From Bacteroidota bacterium (GTDB lineage Bacteria; Bacteroidota; Bacteroidia; UKL13-3): a DNA stretch of 64,000 nucleotides. Positions 1-8,733 of the stretch are shown piece after piece. The notes below the pieces were generated by a model. It had not been told where the DNA came from. It made no database searches and saw only the letters and a program-made list of their open reading frames with translations. The position numbers and the translations under genes are program-made. The stretch is from positions 1 through 64,000 of the forward strand of contig JAUXUD010000032.1 in NCBI GenBank assembly GCA_030680835.1. The letters run 5' to 3'. How positions within the stretch are numbered: the first letter of the stretch is position 1; each line of letters begins with the position of its first letter.

Positions 1-226
1 GGCGGGTTGCTCCTCAGCAGAGCCCGCTTCCGCTTAGTCCGGTTCAACAAAAGTAAACGGTATTCAGGATTAATTGTATAATTGTAAACCCAATTTAGGA
101 TTTAAAACAAAAAGTGTAAACTTTTTTCAGGACGAGTCATCATCTCCCATCCCATCTCTCATTTCCCATCTCACATTTCATACATCGTACATTGTACATC
201 GTACATCGTACATCGTACATCGTACA
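1..226. other. intergenic stretch at window edge
   Basis: No gene is visible here. Positions 109-126 hold a short hairpin (AAAAAGT then ACTTTTT, spaced by four bases). This is followed by a CATCTCCCAT-rich low-complexity stretch and then a heptamer array listed separately. The first 60 bases are G+C richer than the rest and could be the end of something outside the window; I cannot identify it. Confidence 0.5.
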
Positions 227-229
227 TCA
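181..229. repeat. heptamer tandem array 1, (TACATYG)7
   Basis: Seven head-to-tail copies of TACATCG/TACATTG run into the stop-codon side of the minus-strand hydrolase gene. Read in the direction of that gene's transcription the unit is TACRATG or a rotation of it. The same unit recurs at three other places in the window, always just beyond a gene's 3' end. Confidence 0.9.
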
Positions 230-1387
230 TTTCCCCAAACTTAATCCCAATTCCAAATAATCAAAAATATCCAAGGGTAAATCATCTGCATTTTTCTCTG
301 CTCTTTTATGCCCGAGCCGCACGATGATCATTTTTTTTGCCGGAATATTAAAAATGTATTGTCCTTTTATTCCCCTTGCATAAAAAACATCCAGACCTTT
401 ATAATTCAAGATCCACCATTGATAACCATACTGTGTATTGGGTTTACCTGAAGCTGTAAGGGTAGGGGCAGCAATAATACTATGCGCTATAAAACTGCTG
501 TCTATTAATTGCATTCCATTCCAGTTTCCAAACTGCATATACAATTTACCCAGACGGGCAAAATCATGTGCTGAGGCATAATAACAGCAGCTCACTTTTT
601 CCATGCCATTGGGTACATCCAAACTCCAGTATGCAGTATCCTCTGCACCTATTTTTTGCCATAAATGTTGGCTGGCATATTCCGAGGCCCGCTTTCCACT
701 GGCTTTTTCTAAAATCATTCCCAACAGTTGCGAATCGCCCCCTTTATACTCATAAACAGTACCGGGTTCATATAGTTTAGGAGCATCCATAACCGTTGCA
801 TTTACATCCTTGCCATAATATGCTTTTGCAGGCCAGCCTAAAATACTACCATACGTTTCTTTAAAATCCAATCCCGAACTCATCATCAACAAATGCCGGA
901 TGCTTATTTGAGTATAAGGTTCTTTTTGAAACGCTTCAATATAGGTTCCTACTTTTTCATCCAGACTTTTAATCAAGCCTTCTTTTAAGGCGCAACCTAT
1001 TAATGCAGCTGTAATACTTTTAGCCATCGAAAACGAATTGCTTTCCGTTTTTGCATTCGCTCCTTCCCAATAATCTTCATAAACAATACTATCATTTTGA
1101 ATTAATAAATAGGCTGTGGTTTTATTTTCATGAAGCTTTTTAATGAGTTCCGGATTAAGCTGAACATTGTTGTATGCAAAGCTATGCGGCCAGGGTTCAG
1201 GCTTTGCATTGGGAATGCTACGGGTAGGAAAATCGTTGAGTTCATCAATCTGCGGACCCATTTGTCCCCTGAAGATAGTCATGGCAAGTGTGCGGTAAAT
1301 ATGCGTGTTGCCGCTTAACTGAACCCAGGTTAATAAACCCAAAACAACAACTCCCAAAACCAGGAGTAATTTTTTGATTCTTTTCAT
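227..1387 (-). CDS. serine hydrolase, class C beta-lactamase fold
   Basis: A 386-residue protein of the beta-lactamase/D-alanyl-D-alanine carboxypeptidase superfamily. An N-terminal hydrophobic segment (about residues 6-22) suggests membrane anchoring or export. The nucleophile motif SxxK is seen as SMAK at residues 120-123, and the second motif lies near YEYKGG at 212-217. In families of this kind (EstB-like and PBP-like enzymes) this site hydrolyses esters, peptides or beta-lactams; the actual substrate cannot be told from sequence. The start is the ATG directly before a lysine-rich n-region. It is unlikely to be a dedicated resistance gene: no resistance context is present, and such paralogues are common in Bacteroidota. 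Confidence 0.85.
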   Translation of the reverse strand: MKRIKKLLLVLGVVVLGLLTWVQLSGNTHIYRTLAMTIFRGQMGPQIDELNDFPTRSIPNAKPEPWPHSFAYNNVQLNPELIKKLHENKTTAYLLIQNDSIVYEDYWEGANAKTESNSFSMAKSITAALIGCALKEGLIKSLDEKVGTYIEAFQKEPYTQISIRHLLMMSSGLDFKETYGSILGWPAKAYYGKDVNATVMDAPKLYEPGTVYEYKGGDSQLLGMILEKASGKRASEYASQHLWQKIGAEDTAYWSLDVPNGMEKVSCCYYASAHDFARLGKLYMQFGNWNGMQLIDSSFIAHSIIAAPTLTASGKPNTQYGYQWWILNYKGLDVFYARGIKGQYIFNIPAKKMIIVRLGHKRAEKNADDLPLDIFDYLELGLSLGK

Positions 1388-1431
1388 AGGGTTATTTTAA
1401 TATTTAATTAGTTTCTGCCTATATGGTCAGG

Positions 1432-1552
1432 AGTCTGAGCTAGAATGTTCTCTGGCAAGGCTTGCGAAGTCACCAAAAAGCGCAGTGTGCTGGTGTACAT
1501 GAGCATTTTTGGGGATGAGCGTAACGCAGCCAGAGGACATTATAGACAGACT
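1432..1552. repeat. 121-bp imperfect palindrome (element E, copy 1)
   Basis: The ends read AGTCTGAGCTAGAATG on one strand and AGTCTGTCTATAATG on the other, each followed by a CTCTGG block, so the element can fold into one long imperfect hairpin. Inner arms also pair (CCAAAAAGC with GCATTTTTGG). It abuts the TAG stop codon of the PPK2 gene on the minus strand. A second copy lies immediately after groEL. It could act as a terminator or RNA 3'-end stabiliser, or be a small mobile inverted-repeat element. Confidence 0.8.
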
Positions 1553-2425
1553 CTATTTAGCTTTACTGAGTTCCGTTTTTATCCGCTTGATTTCTTTTTT
1601 ATCCAAAACAGGAGTATGCAAATCAAGGGTTGCCAATTGCTGTTTTAAGATATTGGCAATAACAGAACGCGCGTACCATTTATCATCCGCAGGAATAATA
1701 TACCAGGGTGCATTTTCTGTTGAAGTTTTGGTTAGAATATCTTCATAACAACTCATATAATCATCCCAGTATTCCCGCTCTTCAATATCGGCAAAATTAA
1801 ATTTATAATGTTTGGCCGGATCGTTTATCCGGTCTTTGAGCCTTTGTAATTGCTCATCGCGGGAAATATGCAGGTAAAATTTTAAAATAAGGGTGCCAAA
1901 TTGTGACATGTTTTTTTCATAGCGTTTTATTTGCTTGATGCGTTTCTCCCAAAAATCAGGGGTAATATCTTTTACGCTAAAAATTTCAGGCAGTTTTTCT
2001 TTCATAATCAATTCCGGGTGTACTTTACAAATCAGTGAATGCTCGTAATACGACCGGTTAAAAATGCTGATGGCTCCCTGTAAAGGCAAATGCTTGTTAA
2101 ATCTCCAGATAAAATCATGGTCATATTCTTCATCACTCGGGTGTTTAAAACTGGCCACATGCACTCCCTGAGGATTCAAGCCGCTCATCACATGCTTTAT
2201 GGCCCCGTCCTTGCCGGCTGCATCCATGGCCTGAAAAATAATCAAAACGCCATGCCGGTTATCCGCATATAGTTTCTCCTGCAAATCTTTTAACTCATCA
2301 ACTGTTTCATTGATTTCAGCCTGCATTTTTTCCTTGCTAAAATCTTTGTCGGGTTGGGTTCGGGTTTTACTTAAGTTTAAAGGCAGGTCGGGTTGAACCC
2401 AAAAATGTGCAGACTCTTTTTCCAT
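1553..2425 (-). CDS. ppk2: polyphosphate kinase 2, class III type
   Basis: A 290-residue PPK2-family phosphotransferase that uses polyphosphate to phosphorylate nucleoside mono- or diphosphates in the cytoplasm. The Walker A-like loop QAMDAAGKDG is at residues 65-74 and the Walker B-like FNRSYYE at 122-128. The motif after FNRSYYE (HSLICKVHPE) and the single-domain length match the PPK2 subgroup often called polyphosphate:nucleotide phosphotransferase (class III), which acts on AMP and ADP. The gene stands alone between minus-strand neighbours. Its stop codon touches a 121-bp palindrome that probably marks the transcript end. The family call is firm; the substrate preference is inferred. Confidence 0.93.
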   Translation of the reverse strand: MEKESAHFWVQPDLPLNLSKTRTQPDKDFSKEKMQAEINETVDELKDLQEKLYADNRHGVLIIFQAMDAAGKDGAIKHVMSGLNPQGVHVASFKHPSDEEYDHDFIWRFNKHLPLQGAISIFNRSYYEHSLICKVHPELIMKEKLPEIFSVKDITPDFWEKRIKQIKRYEKNMSQFGTLILKFYLHISRDEQLQRLKDRINDPAKHYKFNFADIEEREYWDDYMSCYEDILTKTSTENAPWYIIPADDKWYARSVIANILKQQLATLDLHTPVLDKKEIKRIKTELSKAK

Positions 2426-2511
2426 AACCTCGAAGGTAGTTTTTATTTTCCAATTTCAAACCCCATCTCTGAATTCATGACCCTCACCAGGAGCTTCTGT
2501 TTTTTATCACC

Positions 2512-3531
2512 TTATTCCCCGTATGCATAAGTATAACTTGTTTCTTCAACCGCTTTGTTCTTCTTGTTAAATGTAATAAATTTCTCTACAAAGCCTTTAT
2601 CGTTATATATGTACTGATATGAATTTTGTTTTTTTCCTTTTCGGTTAAATGTATCATAAAAGGTAACCTGTTGCTTGTCGTCGAAATAATAATTGGCCTT
2701 ATAGATTAAGTTTCCTTTAACATCAAACCTTTCAAATTGCTTAAGGGTAGAGTCTTTATTATAATTATAAACGGTTTTGCGAATCCTGTTTTTTTCATCT
2801 TTAAATTCAAATATTTCAACAAAAGTCCCATCGGCATTCACGTTTTTTTTGCTGCAATAATTTCTTGCTTTTACCTCTTTGTTTTCAATCTCTCCTTTCA
2901 GATCGCATTCATACGTATATTTTATTTTAAGTTTGTTTTTATGGTTATACAACCGGGTTTCCTTTTTTGAGCCATTTTCATAGTAATCATATTCATATCT
3001 AAATTCCAGTTGTCCATTCTTATTATAATGTTCATTTTTTACCAGCTTGTTTTGTGCATTGTAAGAGCGAGTTTCAAATATTTTTGGCTGATTCATGTCT
3101 TTATAATAACTTTCTTGCCTCGTTAACATTCCAGTTTCATTGTATGCATAAGTATTTTTGTAGGTAGTATCTCCTTTTTTGTTGATGCTGTATGTTAATG
3201 AGATAAGGGTATCATTTATATATTTATATTTCCAGGCAAATATTAATTTATTTTTTTTGTTGAACCTTTCATAATTCGTGCTCCATGCCATTTTGTTTAA
3301 AGTATAAACAATTTTTGAAATTTGCTTTTTATTTTTTAAGTTTTGGTTGATTTCCGTATAGGATTTAACTTTTTCCGTTTTAAAAGTTTTTTTGCCGGGT
3401 TTCTTTTTAATAAAACCAATCTGGGAGTATACCAATCTGGTTTGCGCATTGTTTAATTGATCTAAACCAAATTGACCAAAGCAAAAAATGCCCAATAACA
3501 TCATTGTGGTTAGCAAAATTGTCTTTTTCAT
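2512..3531 (-). CDS. secreted YD/MORN-like repeat protein
   Basis: A 339-residue protein of unknown function. The start is set at the ATG giving MKKTILLT followed by a hydrophobic stretch ending in FCFGQ, a typical signal peptide; an upstream in-frame ATG would add 11 residues before it. The mature part is a run of Tyr-, Asn- and Lys-rich beta-hairpin repeats (for example YNKNGQLEFRYEYDYYENG), resembling YD/RHS-like or YwqK-like repeats found in many exported Bacteroidota proteins. It follows the OmpA-DUF6624 gene with only about 60 bases between them, so it may be the last gene of the ECF sigma operon. No catalytic motif is visible. Confidence 0.75.
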   Translation of the reverse strand: MKKTILLTTMMLLGIFCFGQFGLDQLNNAQTRLVYSQIGFIKKKPGKKTFKTEKVKSYTEINQNLKNKKQISKIVYTLNKMAWSTNYERFNKKNKLIFAWKYKYINDTLISLTYSINKKGDTTYKNTYAYNETGMLTRQESYYKDMNQPKIFETRSYNAQNKLVKNEHYNKNGQLEFRYEYDYYENGSKKETRLYNHKNKLKIKYTYECDLKGEIENKEVKARNYCSKKNVNADGTFVEIFEFKDEKNRIRKTVYNYNKDSTLKQFERFDVKGNLIYKANYYFDDKQQVTFYDTFNRKGKKQNSYQYIYNDKGFVEKFITFNKKNKAVEETSYTYAYGE

Positions 3532-3593
3532 AGCAGTAAAATAATACCTTCTAACGAACTGCATATTACAAAATTGCAGTTTTATTTATTTAT

Positions 3594-5081
3594 TTATTTA
3601 TTTATCATTTTCCCTTCCATCAAACGCAAGTCTTTTTTATATTTTACAAGGTCCCATTTTATTCCCCAATTGGAAACATAACTGGCTATCGGGTCTAAAC
3701 CAACCGAAGCCCTTCTCTGGTCTACATGGTCAGGGTCAACCAAAGGGGCAACAAAGTAAATTTTCTTCCCTTCATCCCGTTCAATCTGACTGCCATAAAT
3801 CTGTTTCTTTCCTTGTTGCAACGCAACTCTATCCTCTAGTAATGCCAGTGATGAAGGGGATATATATTTGTTTTTTACAGCTTCCCTCAACATGGGTAAA
3901 AATTTTTCCTGCTCTTTTAATGGGGCGTGTTGAATTACCAGAAACAAGGTTATACTGCCTTTATAACCAATCACCTCAGGTCCGGGCCAACCATATTTAC
4001 TAATTATTACTTTTGCTTTTAATAGATTTAATGAATCTTTTTCAGCTATAATTTTCCACTGAGCCATTAACTCTTTAGAATCCCAACCATACTCTTCTTC
4101 AATTAATTCAAGTTGCTGTCTAACTTGTTGATCATCCTTGAGCATTGTATCTAACTTGGCAATGAGCCCCTTATTAAATTTTGATTCAATCAATTGATTA
4201 TGCCTTTTATTTCTTTCAATTAATTGTTGCCAGGCATTGTTCTTATCCAGTAAACTTATTTTTTTGAGTTGAAGTTCAACTCTTCGGTTATACTTGCCAT
4301 CCGGACAGACACATACGGGATATAAACCTTTCAATCCAACATAACTTAATCTGGAAGCAGGAATGCCATTTGCAACAAAATGATCATAAATTTTTTTGGC
4401 CCTTGCAACTGATAAATTATCCAAACCCGTATCCGTATCGGGAGCATCCAAATTATTCCGCATGGGATTATGAACATGTCCTTTTAATAATATGTAATAT
4501 TCTTTCTTTTGTTTAAGAATCCAGGTTAAACTATCTAAAACAGAAATGGATTCGGGTATTAATGTGGAGCGGCCTCCTAAAAATAAAACACCCTCAAGGG
4601 TTATATGATCTCCGATATCAAGGTCATCCGAAAGCAGACTTTTTTTATTTAATGGTTCTTTTGATTCAAATGTGACTTCAACTTCAACTCTTCTGTTTAA
4701 ATTTCGTTGTTCAAAAACTGAATTTTTTTTAGAATTAAGAATAGGTATTTCACCTTTTCCAATTAATATTCTAATATTATTTTTGTTTATGCCTAAACTC
4801 AATAAAATGTTCCTTACCTGGTTTGCCCGCTGTAATGATAATGTATCATTATATTTTTCATTCCCGGCATCGTCGCAATATCCGATGATTGAAATTTTGA
4901 TATTTTGGCGGGTAATATGAGGTGCAATAAAGGTTTTAAGTTTCGCCTTTTCAACTGATTTAAGTTTATAACTGTTTGAAGTAAAGAAAACCTTGCAAGT
5001 TGATTTATTCTGACCCTTAACTTGATTCAACAAGGAAATAATTAATATCAAAAATAATAATTGAAAATTCCTCAAAATCAT
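3594..5081 (-). CDS. tandem OmpA-domain protein with C-terminal DUF6624-like region
   Basis: A 495-residue exported protein: signal peptide (residues 1-23), a first OmpA-like peptidoglycan-binding domain (about 28-140; GYCDDAGN, then LSLQRANQV), a second OmpA-like domain (about 155-275; LSVARAKKIYDHF) and an alpha-helical C-terminal region (about 300-480). The C-terminal region carries YGWPGPE, VIQHA, LALLEDRVALQQGKKQIYGSQ and a VDQRRASVGL-type segment, the hallmarks I associate with DUF6624. OmpA domains normally anchor a protein to peptidoglycan, and two in tandem is uncommon. It lies downstream of the ECF sigma factor and anti-sigma-like gene and is probably co-transcribed with them. The role of the DUF6624 region is unknown. 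Confidence 0.82.
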   Translation of the reverse strand: MILRNFQLLFLILIISLLNQVKGQNKSTCKVFFTSNSYKLKSVEKAKLKTFIAPHITRQNIKISIIGYCDDAGNEKYNDTLSLQRANQVRNILLSLGINKNNIRILIGKGEIPILNSKKNSVFEQRNLNRRVEVEVTFESKEPLNKKSLLSDDLDIGDHITLEGVLFLGGRSTLIPESISVLDSLTWILKQKKEYYILLKGHVHNPMRNNLDAPDTDTGLDNLSVARAKKIYDHFVANGIPASRLSYVGLKGLYPVCVCPDGKYNRRVELQLKKISLLDKNNAWQQLIERNKRHNQLIESKFNKGLIAKLDTMLKDDQQVRQQLELIEEEYGWDSKELMAQWKIIAEKDSLNLLKAKVIISKYGWPGPEVIGYKGSITLFLVIQHAPLKEQEKFLPMLREAVKNKYISPSSLALLEDRVALQQGKKQIYGSQIERDEGKKIYFVAPLVDPDHVDQRRASVGLDPIASYVSNWGIKWDLVKYKKDLRLMEGKMINK

Positions 5082-5159
5082 ATCTTCATATTTTTCGAAA
5101 GGTAATTAATACCCATTACAAGTCGTTAATATATTATTCATTCGATTTTTTACTTTTTT

Positions 5160-7001
5160 TTAGTTTAATTCTATACCCAAGAACTTCTTTACTTCAGCTA
5201 CCGAACTAAAGCTGTTATCACTTGTTCTCAGGCATATTTTGCTTGATCCGTTTAAGGGCAACTTTTTACAATCTTCTACGGTATAATAGCCCATCTTTCC
5301 ATTGGCATAAATGGTAAATAGGATTAGATTATTGCCTGGCTTATATTTGAAATGGTTATTGCAGCATCCATAATAAAAACGACTAATCATTGCATTTTGT
5401 GTGAGATCGCATTGATAAATGATATCAACATATTTTTCCTTTTGGCTTTCATCCGTAAAGCTCAATGCAATTTCAGCGCCGTTTAAAAGGTATGGGTAAT
5501 CGCAATTATAAATGCCAAATTTTTGGATTTTAAAAGAACTCATAAGTTCGGCACTGTTTAATCTTGCCGGATTTTTCATTGCTTCCTGTTTAAAAGTTTC
5601 ATATTCTCTTCTATTCGTTGCTCTCCTTGCGTTCACTTTTTCCTGTATTCGTTCGGTAATTTCCAATGCTGTTTTTTCTTCAGCAAGCTTGAATGCAATT
5701 TGATTGTTATATTTAATCGTATTTGAATTATAAATATTCCTTGCTGCCAGATAATTCCCTTCTTCAAAAACAGGGTAAACCAGCAGGTTTTCAATTCTTT
5801 CTTTTTGTTGAATGAGCACTGTATCTGCTAAATTATCATTCTGATATCCCGGTTGGCCCTTTCTTACAATAACAGGTTCCCGAAGATTGGGCCTGTTGGG
5901 ATAGATGAGTTTATACTCGTTCCTTTTAGGAGAAGAAGAGCTGGTATATCTTTTCTCATAGCGACAGAATTTAACATTGTATTTTTTACCACATTCAATG
6001 CTCGAATAAATAATTTCATCCCATGGCAGTTTAAACAATTCAACACTTCTTAATTTATCTTCTTCCTTTACCTCAAATACTACATTCTTATATGGATTTA
6101 ATTGGGTGCATGATTCTTGATCAAACTTTGACTTAAGGTCAAAATGTGGCAATTCAATAATCGCCTTCTGGGGTTTAACCGGTTTTTCCAGTTTGGCCAG
6201 CTTCAATAATTCTGCGACAAGATTTGGGTTTTGTTCGCTCTGCACTTCAAAAACGGGTGGCACTATAATATTTTCATTCAGAAATTGATTATCCGAACTT
6301 TTCTCTTTCACTATCTCTTTCTCAATTTCTGGCTTTCCTTCAAATACCCAGGTTTTTTTCACAGTATCTAAAAAATACAAATTAAACTTTGGGTCCGTTT
6401 TCACCGGCTTCATCTCAATTTTTACCGGACAAAATAAATTCACAAATATGGGTTCATTATCTCTTGTACCCAATAGTTCACACATACCGGCAGATTCAAA
6501 CTGGTATTTCTTCCCAGCCGAATCATAATCCATGGGGATACCACTGAAAGCAAAATCAACAGGATCCCTAAACTCACGGTATTTAATATTTACCTTTCCT
6601 TTAATACTTTTTCCCGTCTTATCTACAAATGGGCAATCAGGAATAATAATCCTGGTTCCTGTGGGTGTAACGATTGTGGTTGCTTTCCCCGATTCAACTT
6701 CGTAGGTGTTATAAGGAATCTGAATCGTTGTGCTTGCAGGATGTATAAATGGGAGTTCAGGAATATTTTTTTGTTGATTGTTTACAATCGTATTCTCTGT
6801 CGGTTTGATGAACCAATATACTCCTGTGGCTATTATAATAATTCCGGCAGCCATTACAGGCGCAAACCATGGTTTTTGATAGAATGGTTTGAATGACGAT
6901 GCAAATTGCTTTAGTACGCCATTAAAATCTTTCATGCTTTCAATTTCTGCTTTGCTTAAAACGGGGCGGTTTATATTTATTTTTAGATTCTTGTTTTTCA
7001 T
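5160..7001 (-). CDS. membrane-anchored anti-sigma-like protein, ECF partner
   Basis: A 613-residue protein with a roughly 45-residue cytoplasmic N-terminus, one transmembrane segment (about 46-66, ending VYWFIKP) and a large extracytoplasmic part. The gene begins 9 bases after the sigma factor stop codon, the usual place of an anti-sigma factor in Bacteroidota, and the N-in single-span topology fits that role. The region around residues 105-170 (TGTRIIIPDCPFVDKTG, KVNIKYREF, SGIPMDY, FESAGMCELLG) matches a domain I recognise from many Bacteroidota surface proteins but cannot name. It has no FecR signature, so sigma-factor binding is inferred from position and topology only. Confidence 0.75.
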   Translation of the reverse strand: MKNKNLKININRPVLSKAEIESMKDFNGVLKQFASSFKPFYQKPWFAPVMAAGIIIIATGVYWFIKPTENTIVNNQQKNIPELPFIHPASTTIQIPYNTYEVESGKATTIVTPTGTRIIIPDCPFVDKTGKSIKGKVNIKYREFRDPVDFAFSGIPMDYDSAGKKYQFESAGMCELLGTRDNEPIFVNLFCPVKIEMKPVKTDPKFNLYFLDTVKKTWVFEGKPEIEKEIVKEKSSDNQFLNENIIVPPVFEVQSEQNPNLVAELLKLAKLEKPVKPQKAIIELPHFDLKSKFDQESCTQLNPYKNVVFEVKEEDKLRSVELFKLPWDEIIYSSIECGKKYNVKFCRYEKRYTSSSSPKRNEYKLIYPNRPNLREPVIVRKGQPGYQNDNLADTVLIQQKERIENLLVYPVFEEGNYLAARNIYNSNTIKYNNQIAFKLAEEKTALEITERIQEKVNARRATNRREYETFKQEAMKNPARLNSAELMSSFKIQKFGIYNCDYPYLLNGAEIALSFTDESQKEKYVDIIYQCDLTQNAMISRFYYGCCNNHFKYKPGNNLILFTIYANGKMGYYTVEDCKKLPLNGSSKICLRTSDNSFSSVAEVKKFLGIELN

Positions 7002-7010
7002 TTTGTGTAC

Positions 7011-7538
7011 TTAATTGGTTTTCATCAATACTTTCAATTTATCAATCACACGGTAAAGTCTAACCTTGGCATTATTCTCAGTAATTCCCATGATTTCCCC
7101 GATTTCAGCGAAACTTCTTTTCTCAAAGTATCGCATTTCAACAATCAATAATTGATCATCAGTTAAATGTTTAAGGGCACTAAATAATGCCTGATCCAAC
7201 GCTGCATAAGCAGTTTCATTTACCTCCATTAAAATTTCCTTGAGGCCTTCACTGTCAATATTAACACAACGCTCCTTTTTTATCTGACCATAAAACCGGT
7301 TCAATTCATTAATGGCAATTCTAAAAAGCCATGAAGAGAAAGTGAAACCTTTAAATTGAAATGAATGTATATTAAGCAATGCCTTCACAAAAACCTGTTG
7401 TGTAATATCTTTTGCCGTTTGTTTCTCATTGAGTCTGTGATAAACAAACCTGAACACCCTCTCGAAATGCAATTCGTAAAGTGCCCCAAAAGCCTGTGGG
7501 TCTTGTTTAGCATGCGCTACAAGTTCAATTTCATTCAT
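7011..7538 (-). CDS. ECF RNA polymerase sigma factor
   Basis: A 175-residue sigma-70 family factor of the extracytoplasmic-function group, with region 2 at about residues 20-85 (FERVFRFVYHRL, DITQQVFVKALL, FSSWLFRIAINE) and region 4 at about 115-172 (LTDDQLLIVEMRYFEKRSFAEIGEIMGITENNAKVR split over the helix-turn-helix). It should redirect RNA polymerase to envelope-stress or surface-function promoters once released by the membrane protein encoded next. A perfect palindrome AGAGCGCTCT lies 64 bases upstream of the start; whether it is a regulator site is unknown. Confidence 0.93.
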   Translation of the reverse strand: MNEIELVAHAKQDPQAFGALYELHFERVFRFVYHRLNEKQTAKDITQQVFVKALLNIHSFQFKGFTFSSWLFRIAINELNRFYGQIKKERCVNIDSEGLKEILMEVNETAYAALDQALFSALKHLTDDQLLIVEMRYFEKRSFAEIGEIMGITENNAKVRLYRVIDKLKVLMKTN

Positions 7539-7738
7539 CTGCTAAGCATTTTCACTTGAGCTATTAATTGAAAAATTTATCATGGTATTCTGCGATTAAA
7601 TAGAGCGCTCTGACCCTATAATCCAAAAACAGATGAAAAGATACAAAACCAATGAAAAAAAATTGAATGATTTTCGAAACTTCATTTTATCAAAAAGAAA
7701 AATTTGGACTCGTTACATTTTTAAATAGTAAAATATAT

Positions 7739-7977
7739 GATTCGGCAGGCTCACCATGACATTCATTTTTGTTAAGCGTCAGCATAAAAGGGAGGGTATA
7801 ATTTTTTGCTAGCAAAAAATTATACCCTCCCTTTTATGCTGATAAATATATGATGAGTATTGTCATGGTGAGGGATTACTTATGGGTCAACCCATAATTT
7901 TTGAACGTAATGACATCCAAATGAAGTGCTTGTTTTTCAAACACATACAAAAGATGTCATTGGTAGCTTGCCGAACC
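7739..7977. repeat. nested inverted-repeat element with a 64-bp perfect palindrome
   Basis: Between the ECF gene and the XRE regulator lies a 500-base non-coding stretch dominated by nested inverted repeats. The outermost arms are TTCGGCAGGCTCACC (from 7741) and GGTAGCTTGCCGAA (from 7962). Inside are TCACCATGACA (7751-7761) with TGTCATGGTGA (7861-7871), and a gapless perfect palindrome at 7779-7842 whose centre is TTGCTAGCAA. Smaller hairpins sit at 7881-7896 (TATGGG/CCCATA) and 7909-7961 (AATGACATC/GATGTCATT). No open reading frame is supported. The outer arms resemble widely dispersed bacterial intergenic palindromes. Confidence 0.85.
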
Positions 7978-8060
7978 ATTGCCTGAGTGAAAGCTAAATA
8001 ACATAATTTAGTAATGCAATTAAAATAAATAATAAATTAATCATGTTTCCATTTGCTTCA

Positions 8061-8255
8061 TTACTCCTCCAAAAAAAACAACTCATTAACGGTCTTTCCA
8101 AAAACCTCCGATAATCGCAATGCCAGTTCTGTTGAAGGTATATATTTTCCATTTTCTACTGAAATAATCGTTTGCCGGCTTACCTTCACCTTATCTGCAA
8201 GCATTGCCTGTGAAATATTGTGTTCCGCTCGTTCTATCCTGATTCTATTCTTCAT
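8061..8255 (-). CDS. small XRE-family transcriptional regulator
   Basis: A 64-residue single-domain helix-turn-helix protein. Starting at MKNRIRIERAEH gives the standard length for this compact Cro/C1 subgroup; a longer in-frame reading would run back into the upstream gene. The HTH is QAMLADKVKVSRQTIISVENGK, followed by STELALRLSEVF and a FFLEE end typical of the YgzD-like group. Its start overlaps the end of the preceding membrane-protein gene by 11 bases, so the two are translationally coupled. It is the likely repressor acting on the two inverted repeats upstream of that gene. Confidence 0.9.
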   Translation of the reverse strand: MKNRIRIERAEHNISQAMLADKVKVSRQTIISVENGKYIPSTELALRLSEVFGKTVNELFFLEE

Positions 8256-8649
8256 CTTTAGAATACCTGAAGGTAATAAAATAAAATAGTGCTGAAAAAT
8301 AAAGTAAGCCCATTGGGGTATCAAACAATCCGCCTTGATGAGAATGATTGAATATATAGTTGAAGGGATCAAATAGATGATCCAATTTAGAAACAAAAAT
8401 CCCAATGATAAATGTTAAAAAAGCAGATGACATCGCTTTTAACCGACATAATTTTATGCGTTCATCTTCATCTTTTTCGGCGCTTTGTATGATAAGAAAA
8501 AATCCAATCAAAGCAATAATAGAACCTATGTCAGCCGTTTTATCGGGACTAAAACCCACGTATTTAAAAACTATTACAATAGGCAAACTCGATAACAAAA
8601 CACCCCAGCCTATTTTTTTAAAAACATTTGGAAATAGAAATTTAAACAT
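8245..8649 (-). CDS. small integral membrane protein, XRE partner
   Basis: A 134-residue protein with four predicted membrane segments (about 12-30, 42-54, 72-88 and 112-126) and a charged cytoplasmic loop EKDEDERIKL. I do not recognise a named family, but a small multi-span protein encoded directly upstream of a 60-70-residue XRE regulator is a frequent pairing in Bacteroidota and Firmicutes. It is the first gene of the operon and follows a clear promoter with overlapping operators. Function unknown; a membrane-stress or signalling role is only a guess from the pairing. Confidence 0.8.
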   Translation of the reverse strand: MFKFLFPNVFKKIGWGVLLSSLPIVIVFKYVGFSPDKTADIGSIIALIGFFLIIQSAEKDEDERIKLCRLKAMSSAFLTFIIGIFVSKLDHLFDPFNYIFNHSHQGGLFDTPMGLLYFSALFYFITFRYSKDEE

Positions 8650-8653
8650 AATT

Positions 8654-8701
8654 GTAAAGTTTACTTATCCAAATGTAAAGTATGCTTTACATAAAAGCAA
8701 A
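8654..8701 (-). promoter_or_regulatory. Bacteroidota-type promoter with two palindromic operators
   Basis: On the minus strand a -33 TTTG (8698-8701) is followed after exactly 20 bases by TACATTTG (8670-8677), a full match to TAnnTTTG. Between and across them lies the inverted repeat ATGTAAAGTATGCTTTACAT (8673-8692), and the palindrome GTAAAGTTTAC (8654-8664) lies just downstream near the expected transcription start. The same TAAAG half-site in both suggests one repressor, most simply the XRE protein of this operon acting on itself. Confidence 0.7.
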
Positions 8702-8733
8702 CAAATTTAGTAAGATTGGAGGTATTACCCTTT

